Assembly: GCA_947166105.1 (NCBI GenBank)
Contig: CAMVCZ010000006.1
Coordinates: forward strand, 1 to 64,000
DNA from: an uncultured Bacteroidales bacterium
Lineage (GTDB): Bacteria; Bacteroidota; Bacteroidia; Bacteroidales; F082
Reading direction: 5' to 3'
DNA length: 64,000 nucleotides
Made by a program: the position numbers and the translations under genes. The notes beneath the pieces are model-generated. The model did not search any database. It saw only the letters and a list, made by a program, of their open reading frames with translations, and was not told the origin of the DNA. Of this stretch, positions 43,916 to 51,158 are shown piece by piece (position 1 is the stretch's first letter; the number at the start of each line of letters is the position of its first letter).

Positions 43916-45307
43916 TTATTCATATCTATGTAGTTGTCTATAAAGCTCAACCAATGCTCCTAATTTTGTATTGGGACGAGCATAATAAAAACTGTTGAAT
44001 AAACCATATACCTCATGACCCTCAGAGTTGATAAACTCCCATCTTCCGTAAGATGCGTATCTTATGGTGCCTTTAATGCCGTCTGTAAAAGTAATATAAT
44101 AATACATGTCATTATAATACTTTTCGCTCTTCTCGGATTTCACATAATCCATAATATTGTTTTCATTGACGGATGACGACTGCCGTCTCTCTGCTTCTCT
44201 TTGCCGTTGCCTTTCGGCTTCTTGTCGTTGTCTTTCTTTGCCTCGCACTATTGCAAGCCGTTCTTGCTCTCTAAGGTCATCTGACAAAGCTTTAGATACC
44301 AGCATAGTTTTGGTGCATTTGCCTTTTGAATAGTATTCTTTCACTACATCCTTGCGTGTGCTACGGTTGGGACATAAAATCTCATACACCACCTCGCCGT
44401 CCCATTGGTCATTCACACATTTTCCTGTTTTTTTGAAATTAAACTCATAAAGACTAAATCCACCTATGCCCAAGTTAGACTTGCTGTATGTCCTGTCGGT
44501 ATTAGACCAAGTAAACCGCCCGTCCTTTTTCCCGTCTTTGAAAGTACCTTCCCATCCTAAGGTCTTGCCTTTCCCGTTGGGCTTCCCGTATTTAAGGTCT
44601 CCTTGGTAAGCGTATTTCTTTTGTTTGTCAAAATAGTATCCGTTACTCTGGGTCAAGTAATACACATAGTCGTATTTTCTGTTACAGTCCCCGAGGATCT
44701 GCCATACATCAAGCTCTTTTACCAACTCATTGTTCGTGTAAGGCGAACCTTGACAGAATGTTTTCATGCCTTCGGGGTTTTCCTTGAGGTATTTGCTGAA
44801 CTCAGCCTTGAACGTTGCTTTGTATTCTGTTGCCAATTTGGAATTCTTTTTGACGTATTTCTGATAAAAGAGGTTTGATTCATTCAGATTAGTGATGGGA
44901 GGCATTGTGAGGTTGGGATCCTTGCATTCACAACGGACACAAAGCAAGAAGGCACTCAGTAAATCAGGTTTGTTGTGAAAGCTGAAACTCTTAACGAAAG
45001 TAACTTCATCCCCATACTTGAGCCACGAATGAATTACGACATCTTCTGCTTTATATTGTCTGTTTTTAGCGAAAAACGTCCGAAAATCCCAGATGTCAAT
45101 GTCACAATTGGATACAGAAAACCAACATTCCTTGTGTGGATCGAAATGGTCTGAAGTTTTGTATGAGTTCCTCACTGTTCTCAACTCATATTTGCCGCTT
45201 TTTATCTTGCCTTCCACTATTTGGCGTGTTTGATTCTGACAGATTCCCGATATGGGAAATATCAGGCAAATTGTTGAGATTAATAGTTGTTTTACGAGTT
45301 TTCTCAT
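43916..45307 (-). CDS. Secreted protein with MORN-like repeats and charged coiled coil
   Basis: 463 aa from ATG 45307, which starts a signal peptide (MRKLVKQLLISTICLIFPISGICQ). The upstream extension overlaps the neighbour and is unlikely. Unassigned N-terminal half. At about residues 255-290 there is a MORN-like run (YAYQGDLKYGKPNGKGKTLGWEGTFKDGKKDG). Near residue 365 an Arg/Glu/Gln-rich coiled coil (REQERLAIVRGKERQRQEAE), then a C-terminal region with many Tyr. Function unknown. It is 19 bp downstream of a probable outer-membrane barrel, in the repeat-bounded cassette. Confidence 0.6.
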   Translation of the reverse strand: MRKLVKQLLISTICLIFPISGICQNQTRQIVEGKIKSGKYELRTVRNSYKTSDHFDPHKECWFSVSNCDIDIWDFRTFFAKNRQYKAEDVVIHSWLKYGDEVTFVKSFSFHNKPDLLSAFLLCVRCECKDPNLTMPPITNLNESNLFYQKYVKKNSKLATEYKATFKAEFSKYLKENPEGMKTFCQGSPYTNNELVKELDVWQILGDCNRKYDYVYYLTQSNGYYFDKQKKYAYQGDLKYGKPNGKGKTLGWEGTFKDGKKDGRFTWSNTDRTYSKSNLGIGGFSLYEFNFKKTGKCVNDQWDGEVVYEILCPNRSTRKDVVKEYYSKGKCTKTMLVSKALSDDLREQERLAIVRGKERQRQEAERQRQREAERRQSSSVNENNIMDYVKSEKSEKYYNDMYYYITFTDGIKGTIRYASYGRWEFINSEGHEVYGLFNSFYYARPNTKLGALVELYRQLHRYE

Positions 45308-45326
45308 TTGTTTGAAATTGGTTGAA

Positions 45327-45899
45327 TTAATAAATGACATGATCCCAGTTGATTCTTTGTGTTTTCTCTTTTTTGACATCGCATTTTAAACCTATTCCCG
45401 CACATGGAGAAAGGTAGTGTTCACCAAATACCTTGTTTCTTTCATAAGTGACTCCTGCATTGAGTGTTAGCATCAGTCGATTGGAGAGGTATAAGTCAAT
45501 ACCTCCAGCAATGCTATGGTGTAATACCATTGTTTTGGAGATATATTGATTTCTTGTAATTTCCAAAAGATCCAAATACAAACAGACTTTGCATCTACCT
45601 CTTCCTGTCCTGAAGACGAAATCCGTAAAAGAAATGCCCCAAGGTTCTTCTCTAAACGATGATAAAGTAAGGGTTATAGGATGCCATTCAAAGTAGATTA
45701 CTCCAAATTTATAACGTCTGCCAACAAAACCAATTTTACCTATATGAGCATTTTGAAATTCGATTTCTTTATCGTAAACACTATAACGAATAGGGTGATA
45801 CTCGTATCTTAAATTGAAACTCGTAGTTACCGTTTGCCCGTATGAGGCTTTCATCAACGCAAAGATGGCAGGTAGCACTAATAGGATTAGCTTTCTCAT
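45327..45899 (-). CDS. Putative outer-membrane beta-barrel protein
   Basis: 190 aa from ATG 45899, with signal peptide MRKLILLVLPAIFALMKASYG. The body is a series of amphipathic strands with alternating aromatic residues (FGVIYFEWHPITLTLSSF, LMLTLNAGVTYERNKV), like small Bacteroidota barrels. It does not clearly match a named family. Operon partner of the MORN protein. The 4.3-position start agrees with a promoter about 50 bases upstream. Confidence 0.55.
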   Translation of the reverse strand: MRKLILLVLPAIFALMKASYGQTVTTSFNLRYEYHPIRYSVYDKEIEFQNAHIGKIGFVGRRYKFGVIYFEWHPITLTLSSFREEPWGISFTDFVFRTGRGRCKVCLYLDLLEITRNQYISKTMVLHHSIAGGIDLYLSNRLMLTLNAGVTYERNKVFGEHYLSPCAGIGLKCDVKKEKTQRINWDHVIY

Positions 45900-45948
45900 T
45901 CTTCTTATCCCTTTTATTGGAAAAACATGAATTGTTGATATTGTCACG

Positions 45949-45979
45949 CAAAAATACACCAATCAGATTTATTATCAAC
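45949..45979 (-). promoter_or_regulatory. Promoter of barrel-MORN operon
   Basis: Minus strand: GTTG at 45979-45976, 19 bases, TATTTTTG at 45956-45949, then C. It overlaps nothing coding and lies just before the HTH gene end (45993). Confidence 0.55.
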
Positions 45980-45992
45980 AAATTAAGCGGTG

Positions 45993-46289
45993 CTATTCAT
46001 CCCAATCTTTTGGAAAATTACTGTTAACGGATTGTCCGTTTCGTTCACGTTTTTTGGCTTGATAATGCTCAGAACAGACTTGGAAGAAATCGCAGTCCAA
46101 GGCTTCGCAAATCTGGAAAAGCAGGTCGGTATAGATCCACTTGTGGCGGAACACCTTATAAAGGTTCTCGCGCGAGCAGTCCACCTGCGAGGCTAACCAT
46201 GTGATGCTCCGGCCTTGTCGGGTCAATTCGGCCTTGATGAGTTTCCCAATGTGGAAATCTTTCGTTGGGTATCGTTTTTCTCTTTCCAT
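45993..46289 (-). CDS. XRE-type helix-turn-helix regulator
   Basis: 98 aa from ATG 46289 (MEREKRYPTKDFHIGK). A longer frame to 46352 lacks recognisable content. The HTH segment IGKLIKAELTRQGRSITWLASQVDCSRENLYKVFRHK fits the XRE/Cro group, followed by YTDLLFQICEALDCDFF. It sits in front of the barrel-MORN operon and behind the 91-bp repeat, so it may control the cassette; the 33-bp units of the repeat are possible operators. Confidence 0.72.
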   Translation of the reverse strand: MEREKRYPTKDFHIGKLIKAELTRQGRSITWLASQVDCSRENLYKVFRHKWIYTDLLFQICEALDCDFFQVCSEHYQAKKRERNGQSVNSNFPKDWDE

Positions 46290-46613
46290 GGTGCTTTTCG
46301 TGTTTTTGGAGGCCGTCGCCTTGTCTCGAAAAGCAACAGAAAAGGCGCTCACCTTTCGTTTGATTGCTTATTAACTTGGATGGCTCTGGTAAACCGATGC
46401 GGTAATAAGCACGAATAAGTCTGCGCCATAAAACGCAAACTTTCCGCTTGCTTATTCTCCCGCTGTAAAATTTACCAGATTTTTCCAAGTGAGAACAAGA
46501 GCGTAAAGCCCGTTAGATTAATATGTCAAGTTCAAAATTCTTTTCTATGTGATGTGTTTTGTTTTGCGGGACAAAAATAGGAAAATTTTGGGTTATGGTG
46601 AAAAAAACGGCAT

Positions 46614-46704
46614 AAAAACATGAAATGTGTAAAATCGATGAAAATTATGTCCAGAAAATGTGTAATTATGCTGAAAATTATGTCCAGAAAATGTGAAAAC
46701 GGCT
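46614..46704. repeat. 91-bp direct repeat, copy 2
   Basis: Full-length match to 43595-43685 with six mismatches in the same orientation. Here the 28-nt palindrome follows it at a distance of 58 bp, whereas at copy 1 the palindrome precedes it. Confidence 0.88.
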
Positions 46705-46716
46705 TGTATTAGCACA

Positions 46717-46755
46717 CAAAAATCGGCTCAAACCTATGAAAATTTGAGCCGATTT
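46717..46755 (-). terminator. Rho-independent terminator of proS
   Basis: AAATCGGCTCAAA at 46720-46732 and TTTGAGCCGATTT at 46743-46755 form a perfect 13-bp stem with a 10-base loop. On the minus strand it ends in TTTTT. It lies about 50 bases after the proS stop, with the palindrome in between. Confidence 0.8.
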
Positions 46756-46762
46756 ACATTTT

Positions 46763-46790
46763 GTAGAGACGCAGCGCGCTACGTCTCTAC
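46763..46790. repeat. 28-nt palindrome, copy 2
   Basis: Same arms GTAGAGACG and CGTCTCTAC as at 43562-43589; the ten-base centre differs and one position of the stem is mismatched. Lies between the proS stop codon and its terminator. Confidence 0.75.
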
Positions 46791-46801
46791 TATCGTATTG
46801 A

Positions 46802-48529
46802 TCAATCCTCAGGCGTCAAAGCCGCAATCATCGCATTGATCTTGGCCTTCACCTCGTCGACGAAGTTGTCGGGGCTGAGGTCTTCCTTGAAGCTCTTGTC
46901 GCGGGCGGCAAACTCAAGCACGTTGCGCTCCAAGGTCTTCGGGCTGATGACGATACGTAGCGGCACACCTAAGAGGTCTGCATCGGAAAACATCACGCCC
47001 GCGCTGATGTTGCGGTCGTCGTAAAGAACTTCAACGCCAGCCTTTTTCAGGTCTTCGTAAACCTTATCGGCCACGCGGCGCACGTTCTCGTCGGCCACAC
47101 GCAAAGCGCACACCTGCACCTGCCACGGGGCGATGGTGATAGGCCAAATCGGGCCATAGTCGTCGTGGCTCACCTCGCAAACCGAGGCAATCAAACGACC
47201 CACGCCGATGCCGTAGCAGCCCATGATGGGGTATTTCAGCGTGTTGTCGCTGTCAAGGTACTGCATTCCCATCGAGACGGTGTATTTCGTGCCGAGCTGG
47301 AAGATGTTGCCCACCTCGATGCCACGGCTGATGGTGATGCTGTGCTTGCCGCACACAGGGCAGATGCCTCCAGCGGTGGCCTTGGCCACGCTGTCGTACT
47401 TCACTTCGCCCAAGTCGCGGGCCATGTTCATACCTTTGTAGTGATAATTCACTTTGTTGGCACCCGCCACAAACGAGTTCAAGGTCTTCAACGACTCGTC
47501 ATAGACGACGGTGATGCCTTCCGGCAGACCCTTCGGCCCGATGAAGCCAGCGCAAATTCCCATTTCAGGCGTGACGGTGGCGGCATGAACTTCGGCACCA
47601 AGCAGGTTGCGGAGCTTGGTTTCGTTTACTTCAAGGTCGCCGCGCAGGAAGACGATAACTAGGCTGTCATCCATATTGCGTTGATACAGAACGGCTTTGC
47701 AAGATTGCAAGGGCGAAGCATGGAGATAGTTGCAAACGTCCTCAATGGTCTTTTGGTCGGGAGTGTAGACCTCCTCCAAAGGCTCAACTGGATATTCCTC
47801 ATTGTGTACGATGCAGTCAGCGGCTTCGCTGTTGGAACGGTAACCGCACTCGGGACAAATGACGATGGTGTCCTCACCAATGTCGGTAAGCAGCATGAAC
47901 TCATGCGACACGCGGCCACCCATCATGCCCGAGTCGGACTTCACAGCCACCACTTGAGGCACGCCGCAGCGGGCAAAGATGCGGTCGTAGGCGTGGTAAG
48001 CCTTGGCGTAATATTGTTCCAAATCCTCCTGAGAGGTGTGGAAACTATAGGCATCCTTCATCGTGAACTCGCGGGTACGAATCAAGCCGCCGCGCGAGCG
48101 GGGTTCGTCGCGGAACTTGGTCTGGATTTGGTAAATCATAAAGGGGTATTGCGTGTAGCTCTTCGCGGCATCGCGGGCTAATTGCACGGCAGCTTCCTCA
48201 TGAGTCATACCCAACACCATGTCGATACCATTGCGGTCCTTGAAGCGAAGCAATTCCGAGCCGATGCTGTTGAAGCGCCCCGACTCCTGCCAAAGCGCAC
48301 CCGGCATAACAACAGGGAACATAACTTCCTGACCATCGATGCGGTCCATCTCCTCGCGGATGATGTTTTCTATTTTCTTCGCGATGCGTTTGGCCGGCAT
48401 GAAGAAGGAAAACAAACCTGTTCCCACCGACTTGATATATCCACCGCGCACCATAAGTGCCTGACTGTCAAATACACAATCGGCTGGTGCCTTCTTGAAA
48501 CGCTCGCCTAATAATGTTGCTACTTTCAT
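46802..48529 (-). CDS. proS: Proline-tRNA ligase, bacterial type with editing insertion
   Basis: 575 aa class II synthetase. Motif 2 region FRDEPRSRGGLIRTREFTMKDAYSF, an insertion of about 180 residues between motifs 2 and 3 that corresponds to the Ala-tRNA(Pro) editing domain, a PIMGCYGIGVGR motif 3 and the C-terminal anticodon domain. A CPECGYRSNSEAADC segment precedes the insertion. This is the type-1 layout; most Bacteroidota carry the shorter archaeal/eukaryote-like type of about 500 aa, so horizontal origin is possible. Confidence 0.96.
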   Translation of the reverse strand: MKVATLLGERFKKAPADCVFDSQALMVRGGYIKSVGTGLFSFFMPAKRIAKKIENIIREEMDRIDGQEVMFPVVMPGALWQESGRFNSIGSELLRFKDRNGIDMVLGMTHEEAAVQLARDAAKSYTQYPFMIYQIQTKFRDEPRSRGGLIRTREFTMKDAYSFHTSQEDLEQYYAKAYHAYDRIFARCGVPQVVAVKSDSGMMGGRVSHEFMLLTDIGEDTIVICPECGYRSNSEAADCIVHNEEYPVEPLEEVYTPDQKTIEDVCNYLHASPLQSCKAVLYQRNMDDSLVIVFLRGDLEVNETKLRNLLGAEVHAATVTPEMGICAGFIGPKGLPEGITVVYDESLKTLNSFVAGANKVNYHYKGMNMARDLGEVKYDSVAKATAGGICPVCGKHSITISRGIEVGNIFQLGTKYTVSMGMQYLDSDNTLKYPIMGCYGIGVGRLIASVCEVSHDDYGPIWPITIAPWQVQVCALRVADENVRRVADKVYEDLKKAGVEVLYDDRNISAGVMFSDADLLGVPLRIVISPKTLERNVLEFAARDKSFKEDLSPDNFVDEVKAKINAMIAALTPED

Positions 48530-48565
48530 ATTTCGTTTTCTTTTTGTGTTCTACGATTTGGGCTG

Positions 48566-48596
48566 CAAAATTAGGGAAAAAATCGGTATGGGCAAT
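48566..48596 (-). promoter_or_regulatory. Promoter of proS
   Basis: Minus strand: ATTG at 48596-48593, 19 bases, TAATTTTG at 48573-48566, then C. Predicted leader about 30 nt. Confidence 0.6.
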
Positions 48597-48633
48597 CTTA
48601 GCAAATAAAGTCCATATAGATAATGAATCTTAT

Positions 48634-49485
48634 TTATAGCAATATCCGTTCTTTTGGCGTTTCCATTTTGGAAAAGGCGAACAGTTTCCTGCCCAAGTCT
48701 TTCAGAGAAGCACCAAGATGATAAACCTTGTCATCAATCACCAGAAAACGGTCGTGATAGCGGTCGTTTTCCTCCACTTCAATGGTTGGATACTGCTGGT
48801 TGTGCCTTTGGAGATCCAAAGCCAACGAGGGAGAGATATGCTTTGTGATGATTTTGGCCTCCACATTCTTGGCTCTCTTGGACAACACCATCAAGACAGA
48901 TTCGTCTATATAATTGTCAATCAAAACAATGCTTGCCTTCGCACATTTGATTAAATCTGAAACAAAGACATAAGCATCAAAAATCTGTCCGTCATAAAAA
49001 ACGCCCTCTGCTGGAGGAAGGGATGTCCTGACAAAGAAATCTATCTGTTTGTCATGCTCGGCAACCTTTTCTTCCAACCTCGCTACACGCTGATTGATGG
49101 CATACCCCCGCAAGAGATAGTCTTTCAACACTTGATTGGCCCACTTACGAAACATAGTGGCGTTGATGCTGTTAACCCTATAGCCGACGGAGAGAATGGC
49201 ATCCAAGTTATAAAACTTCGTCTTATACACTTTCCCATCCCCGGCAGTATATTCCAAAATGGAATAAACTGAATTCTCGTCGAGTTCACCACTTTTGAAT
49301 ATGTTGTTCAAGTGTTTTGAAATAGCAGGCTGCCCCACTCCGAACAGCGTGGCAATTTGCGATTGTGTCAGCCACACAGACTCGTCAGACATCCTCACTT
49401 CCAAATGGATAGAATCGTTGGGCTGATACAACACTATCTCATTTTCCTCCATCTTGCTACCTAACATATAGTGATTTCCATTCAT
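48634..49485 (-). CDS. RhuM-type protein with C-terminal PLD-like domain
   Basis: 283 aa. N-terminal part (VWLTQSQIATLFGVGQPAISKHLNNIFKSGEL, then YNLDAILSVGYRVNS, MFRKWANQVLKDYLLRGY) is the RhuM family module with a DNA-binding helix-turn-helix look. A short coiled coil follows. The C-terminal 120 residues contain YHDRFLVIDDKVYHLGASL, an H-x-D/K-like phospholipase D pattern. This fusion recurs in Bacteroidota. Biological role is uncertain; often in accessory regions. An ATG a few codons in (MEENEI) is another possible start. Confidence 0.75.
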   Translation of the reverse strand: MNGNHYMLGSKMEENEIVLYQPNDSIHLEVRMSDESVWLTQSQIATLFGVGQPAISKHLNNIFKSGELDENSVYSILEYTAGDGKVYKTKFYNLDAILSVGYRVNSINATMFRKWANQVLKDYLLRGYAINQRVARLEEKVAEHDKQIDFFVRTSLPPAEGVFYDGQIFDAYVFVSDLIKCAKASIVLIDNYIDESVLMVLSKRAKNVEAKIITKHISPSLALDLQRHNQQYPTIEVEENDRYHDRFLVIDDKVYHLGASLKDLGRKLFAFSKMETPKERILL

Positions 49486-49574
49486 TTTTCATTCATACTA
49501 CCTTTCTATCCATTGGCAATGTTGTGATGCCTTTGTTCCTTTTAAGATGAGCAACTTTTAGTTTTAACAATTTT

Positions 49575-51122
49575 CTACACCACCACCTCAAAAATCCGCT
49601 TCCCGTTCCATTCAATCCATTGCGGCTCGGCGTCTTGCTTGTTTTTCGAGAAGTCGAAAGTGACCAAATAGCCTTCGTCCATACCACGAATGGCGAGGTA
49701 CTCGGAAAGCTGGTCACGGCCAAGTTCCTCGTATTTGTCGCCGTGCCAAATCTTCAGCTCCACGATGAACTCCTGCTTGTCGTAGGTCACCACCAAGTCC
49801 ATGCGGCGGTTGTCGCGGGTTTGCGGCTCGACGTAATAGAAGCCGATGCCATTGATGATGGGCTTCAGGAACGACAAGAAAACCAATCTGCCCTGCCGTT
49901 CCAAAAATTCCTCGTCGTTTTTCCGATATTCTTGGTGCATCAAGTCGGCAAACCGCGTGACCACATGCTCCATGTTGAGTTTGCCGTTGCGCACATAGTT
50001 CAATTGGAAGGGCGAGAGTTTCGCATTGTTCTTAATCGTGTAATCCAACGTGAAATAGAGGAACAAGGCTTCCTCAAAAATCAGGTTGTGGATTACGACG
50101 CGCCCATTCTTGTCCCGAATATAGGAAAACATATTGCCCATATTCACCATCGGGTTCAACAGGGAGAACGAATAGGACACGCTATTGACCGAAACGGAAT
50201 ACATGAACTCCCGAAACTCAGGATTGTTCTCAAGGTTTTTTGAAAGGTCGTCCATCAAGGTGCTGTTGCCTTGCACCAGCACCTTGACAGCCTTCACTAT
50301 GCTTTCCGAGGTCCATTCCTGGTCGAATTCCTCGTCAATCTTCTTGCAGATATAACTCACCAAGAAAGGATAGCCCGTCGTGTATTTGTAAATCTCCTCG
50401 CTGATGGCCTTGATGTCCATGCCCGTATGCACATCGTTCTCGTAGTCGTTGAGCATCTGCGCGATTTCCTCGGGATGGAAGGTCATATCAACGTTGAAGT
50501 CGGCGGCAATGTTCCACGGCGAGTTGTATTTCTTTTCCGCATCGGGACGAAGTTTCAGTTTGAGGTTCTTGATGTCGTAAACGCCGGCGAGGACAACACT
50601 ATAAAAAGTGTTGCCCAAGCCTTCGTTACGTTCAAGGTATTTGTTTCTGAGCATCCCTATAAAATTCAGGAACATCTGGTTATCGCTACTGTTGTCCACC
50701 TCGTCAATCAACAACACTACCGGTTTGGGGCTGGATTCACAAAAGCAAGTGATCACTTTAGACAATTCCTCAAATGAAGTCAGGTCTTTGTGGTCAAAAA
50801 ACTTCCAAACATTTTGCTCCTCACCAATGTTTTGCAGAAAATTGGTCATAAGGCTACAAAAAGTATTGACAAATATAGGAATACTTTTGAACGACTCATC
50901 TCCCAGCCCCTCAAAACTCGTCTTGATAATCAAATACTTGTCAGAGAGCCTGCGACGAATCATTTGCAGCATCGTTGTCTTCCCGAACTGCCGGGCACGG
51001 TTGATGGTGAAGTATGCTCCACCATCTATCAACCCTTCTACGGCTTTGAAACGCTTTTCCGTATCGACCATATAGTGCCTCTCGGGGTTGCAACTGCCCG
51101 TGATGTTGAATCTTTTCCTCAT
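49575..51122 (-). CDS. AAA-ATPase-like protein with PD-(D/E)XK nuclease-like C-terminus
   Basis: 515 aa. Residues about 30-55 carry a variant P-loop (INRARQFGKTTML), then a VVLLIDEVDN Walker B. The C-terminus has RRMDLVVTYDKQEFIVELKIW, matching the PD-(D/E)XK core (Asp...ExK). This two-domain family (AAA-ATPase-like plus DUF1703-type nuclease) is very common in Bacteroidales, usually as stand-alone genes of unknown role. It starts 36 bp after the T9SS cargo stop codon and may be read through from that operon. Confidence 0.85.
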   Translation of the reverse strand: MRKRFNITGSCNPERHYMVDTEKRFKAVEGLIDGGAYFTINRARQFGKTTMLQMIRRRLSDKYLIIKTSFEGLGDESFKSIPIFVNTFCSLMTNFLQNIGEEQNVWKFFDHKDLTSFEELSKVITCFCESSPKPVVLLIDEVDNSSDNQMFLNFIGMLRNKYLERNEGLGNTFYSVVLAGVYDIKNLKLKLRPDAEKKYNSPWNIAADFNVDMTFHPEEIAQMLNDYENDVHTGMDIKAISEEIYKYTTGYPFLVSYICKKIDEEFDQEWTSESIVKAVKVLVQGNSTLMDDLSKNLENNPEFREFMYSVSVNSVSYSFSLLNPMVNMGNMFSYIRDKNGRVVIHNLIFEEALFLYFTLDYTIKNNAKLSPFQLNYVRNGKLNMEHVVTRFADLMHQEYRKNDEEFLERQGRLVFLSFLKPIINGIGFYYVEPQTRDNRRMDLVVTYDKQEFIVELKIWHGDKYEELGRDQLSEYLAIRGMDEGYLVTFDFSKNKQDAEPQWIEWNGKRIFEVVV

Positions 51123-51158
51123 TTTGCTTCGATTTCCATCAGCGAAGATACAAATTAA

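Larger units (their letters stand above)
46290..46801. other. Gene-free stretch between HTH gene and proS
   Basis: 512 bp holding a possible promoter box for the HTH gene (minus strand TATTTTTG at 46579-46572), the second 91-bp repeat (46614-46704), the proS terminator (46717-46755) and the second 28-nt palindrome (46763-46790). A frame of about 110 codons across 46156-46488 overlaps the HTH gene and looks non-coding. Confidence 0.55.
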
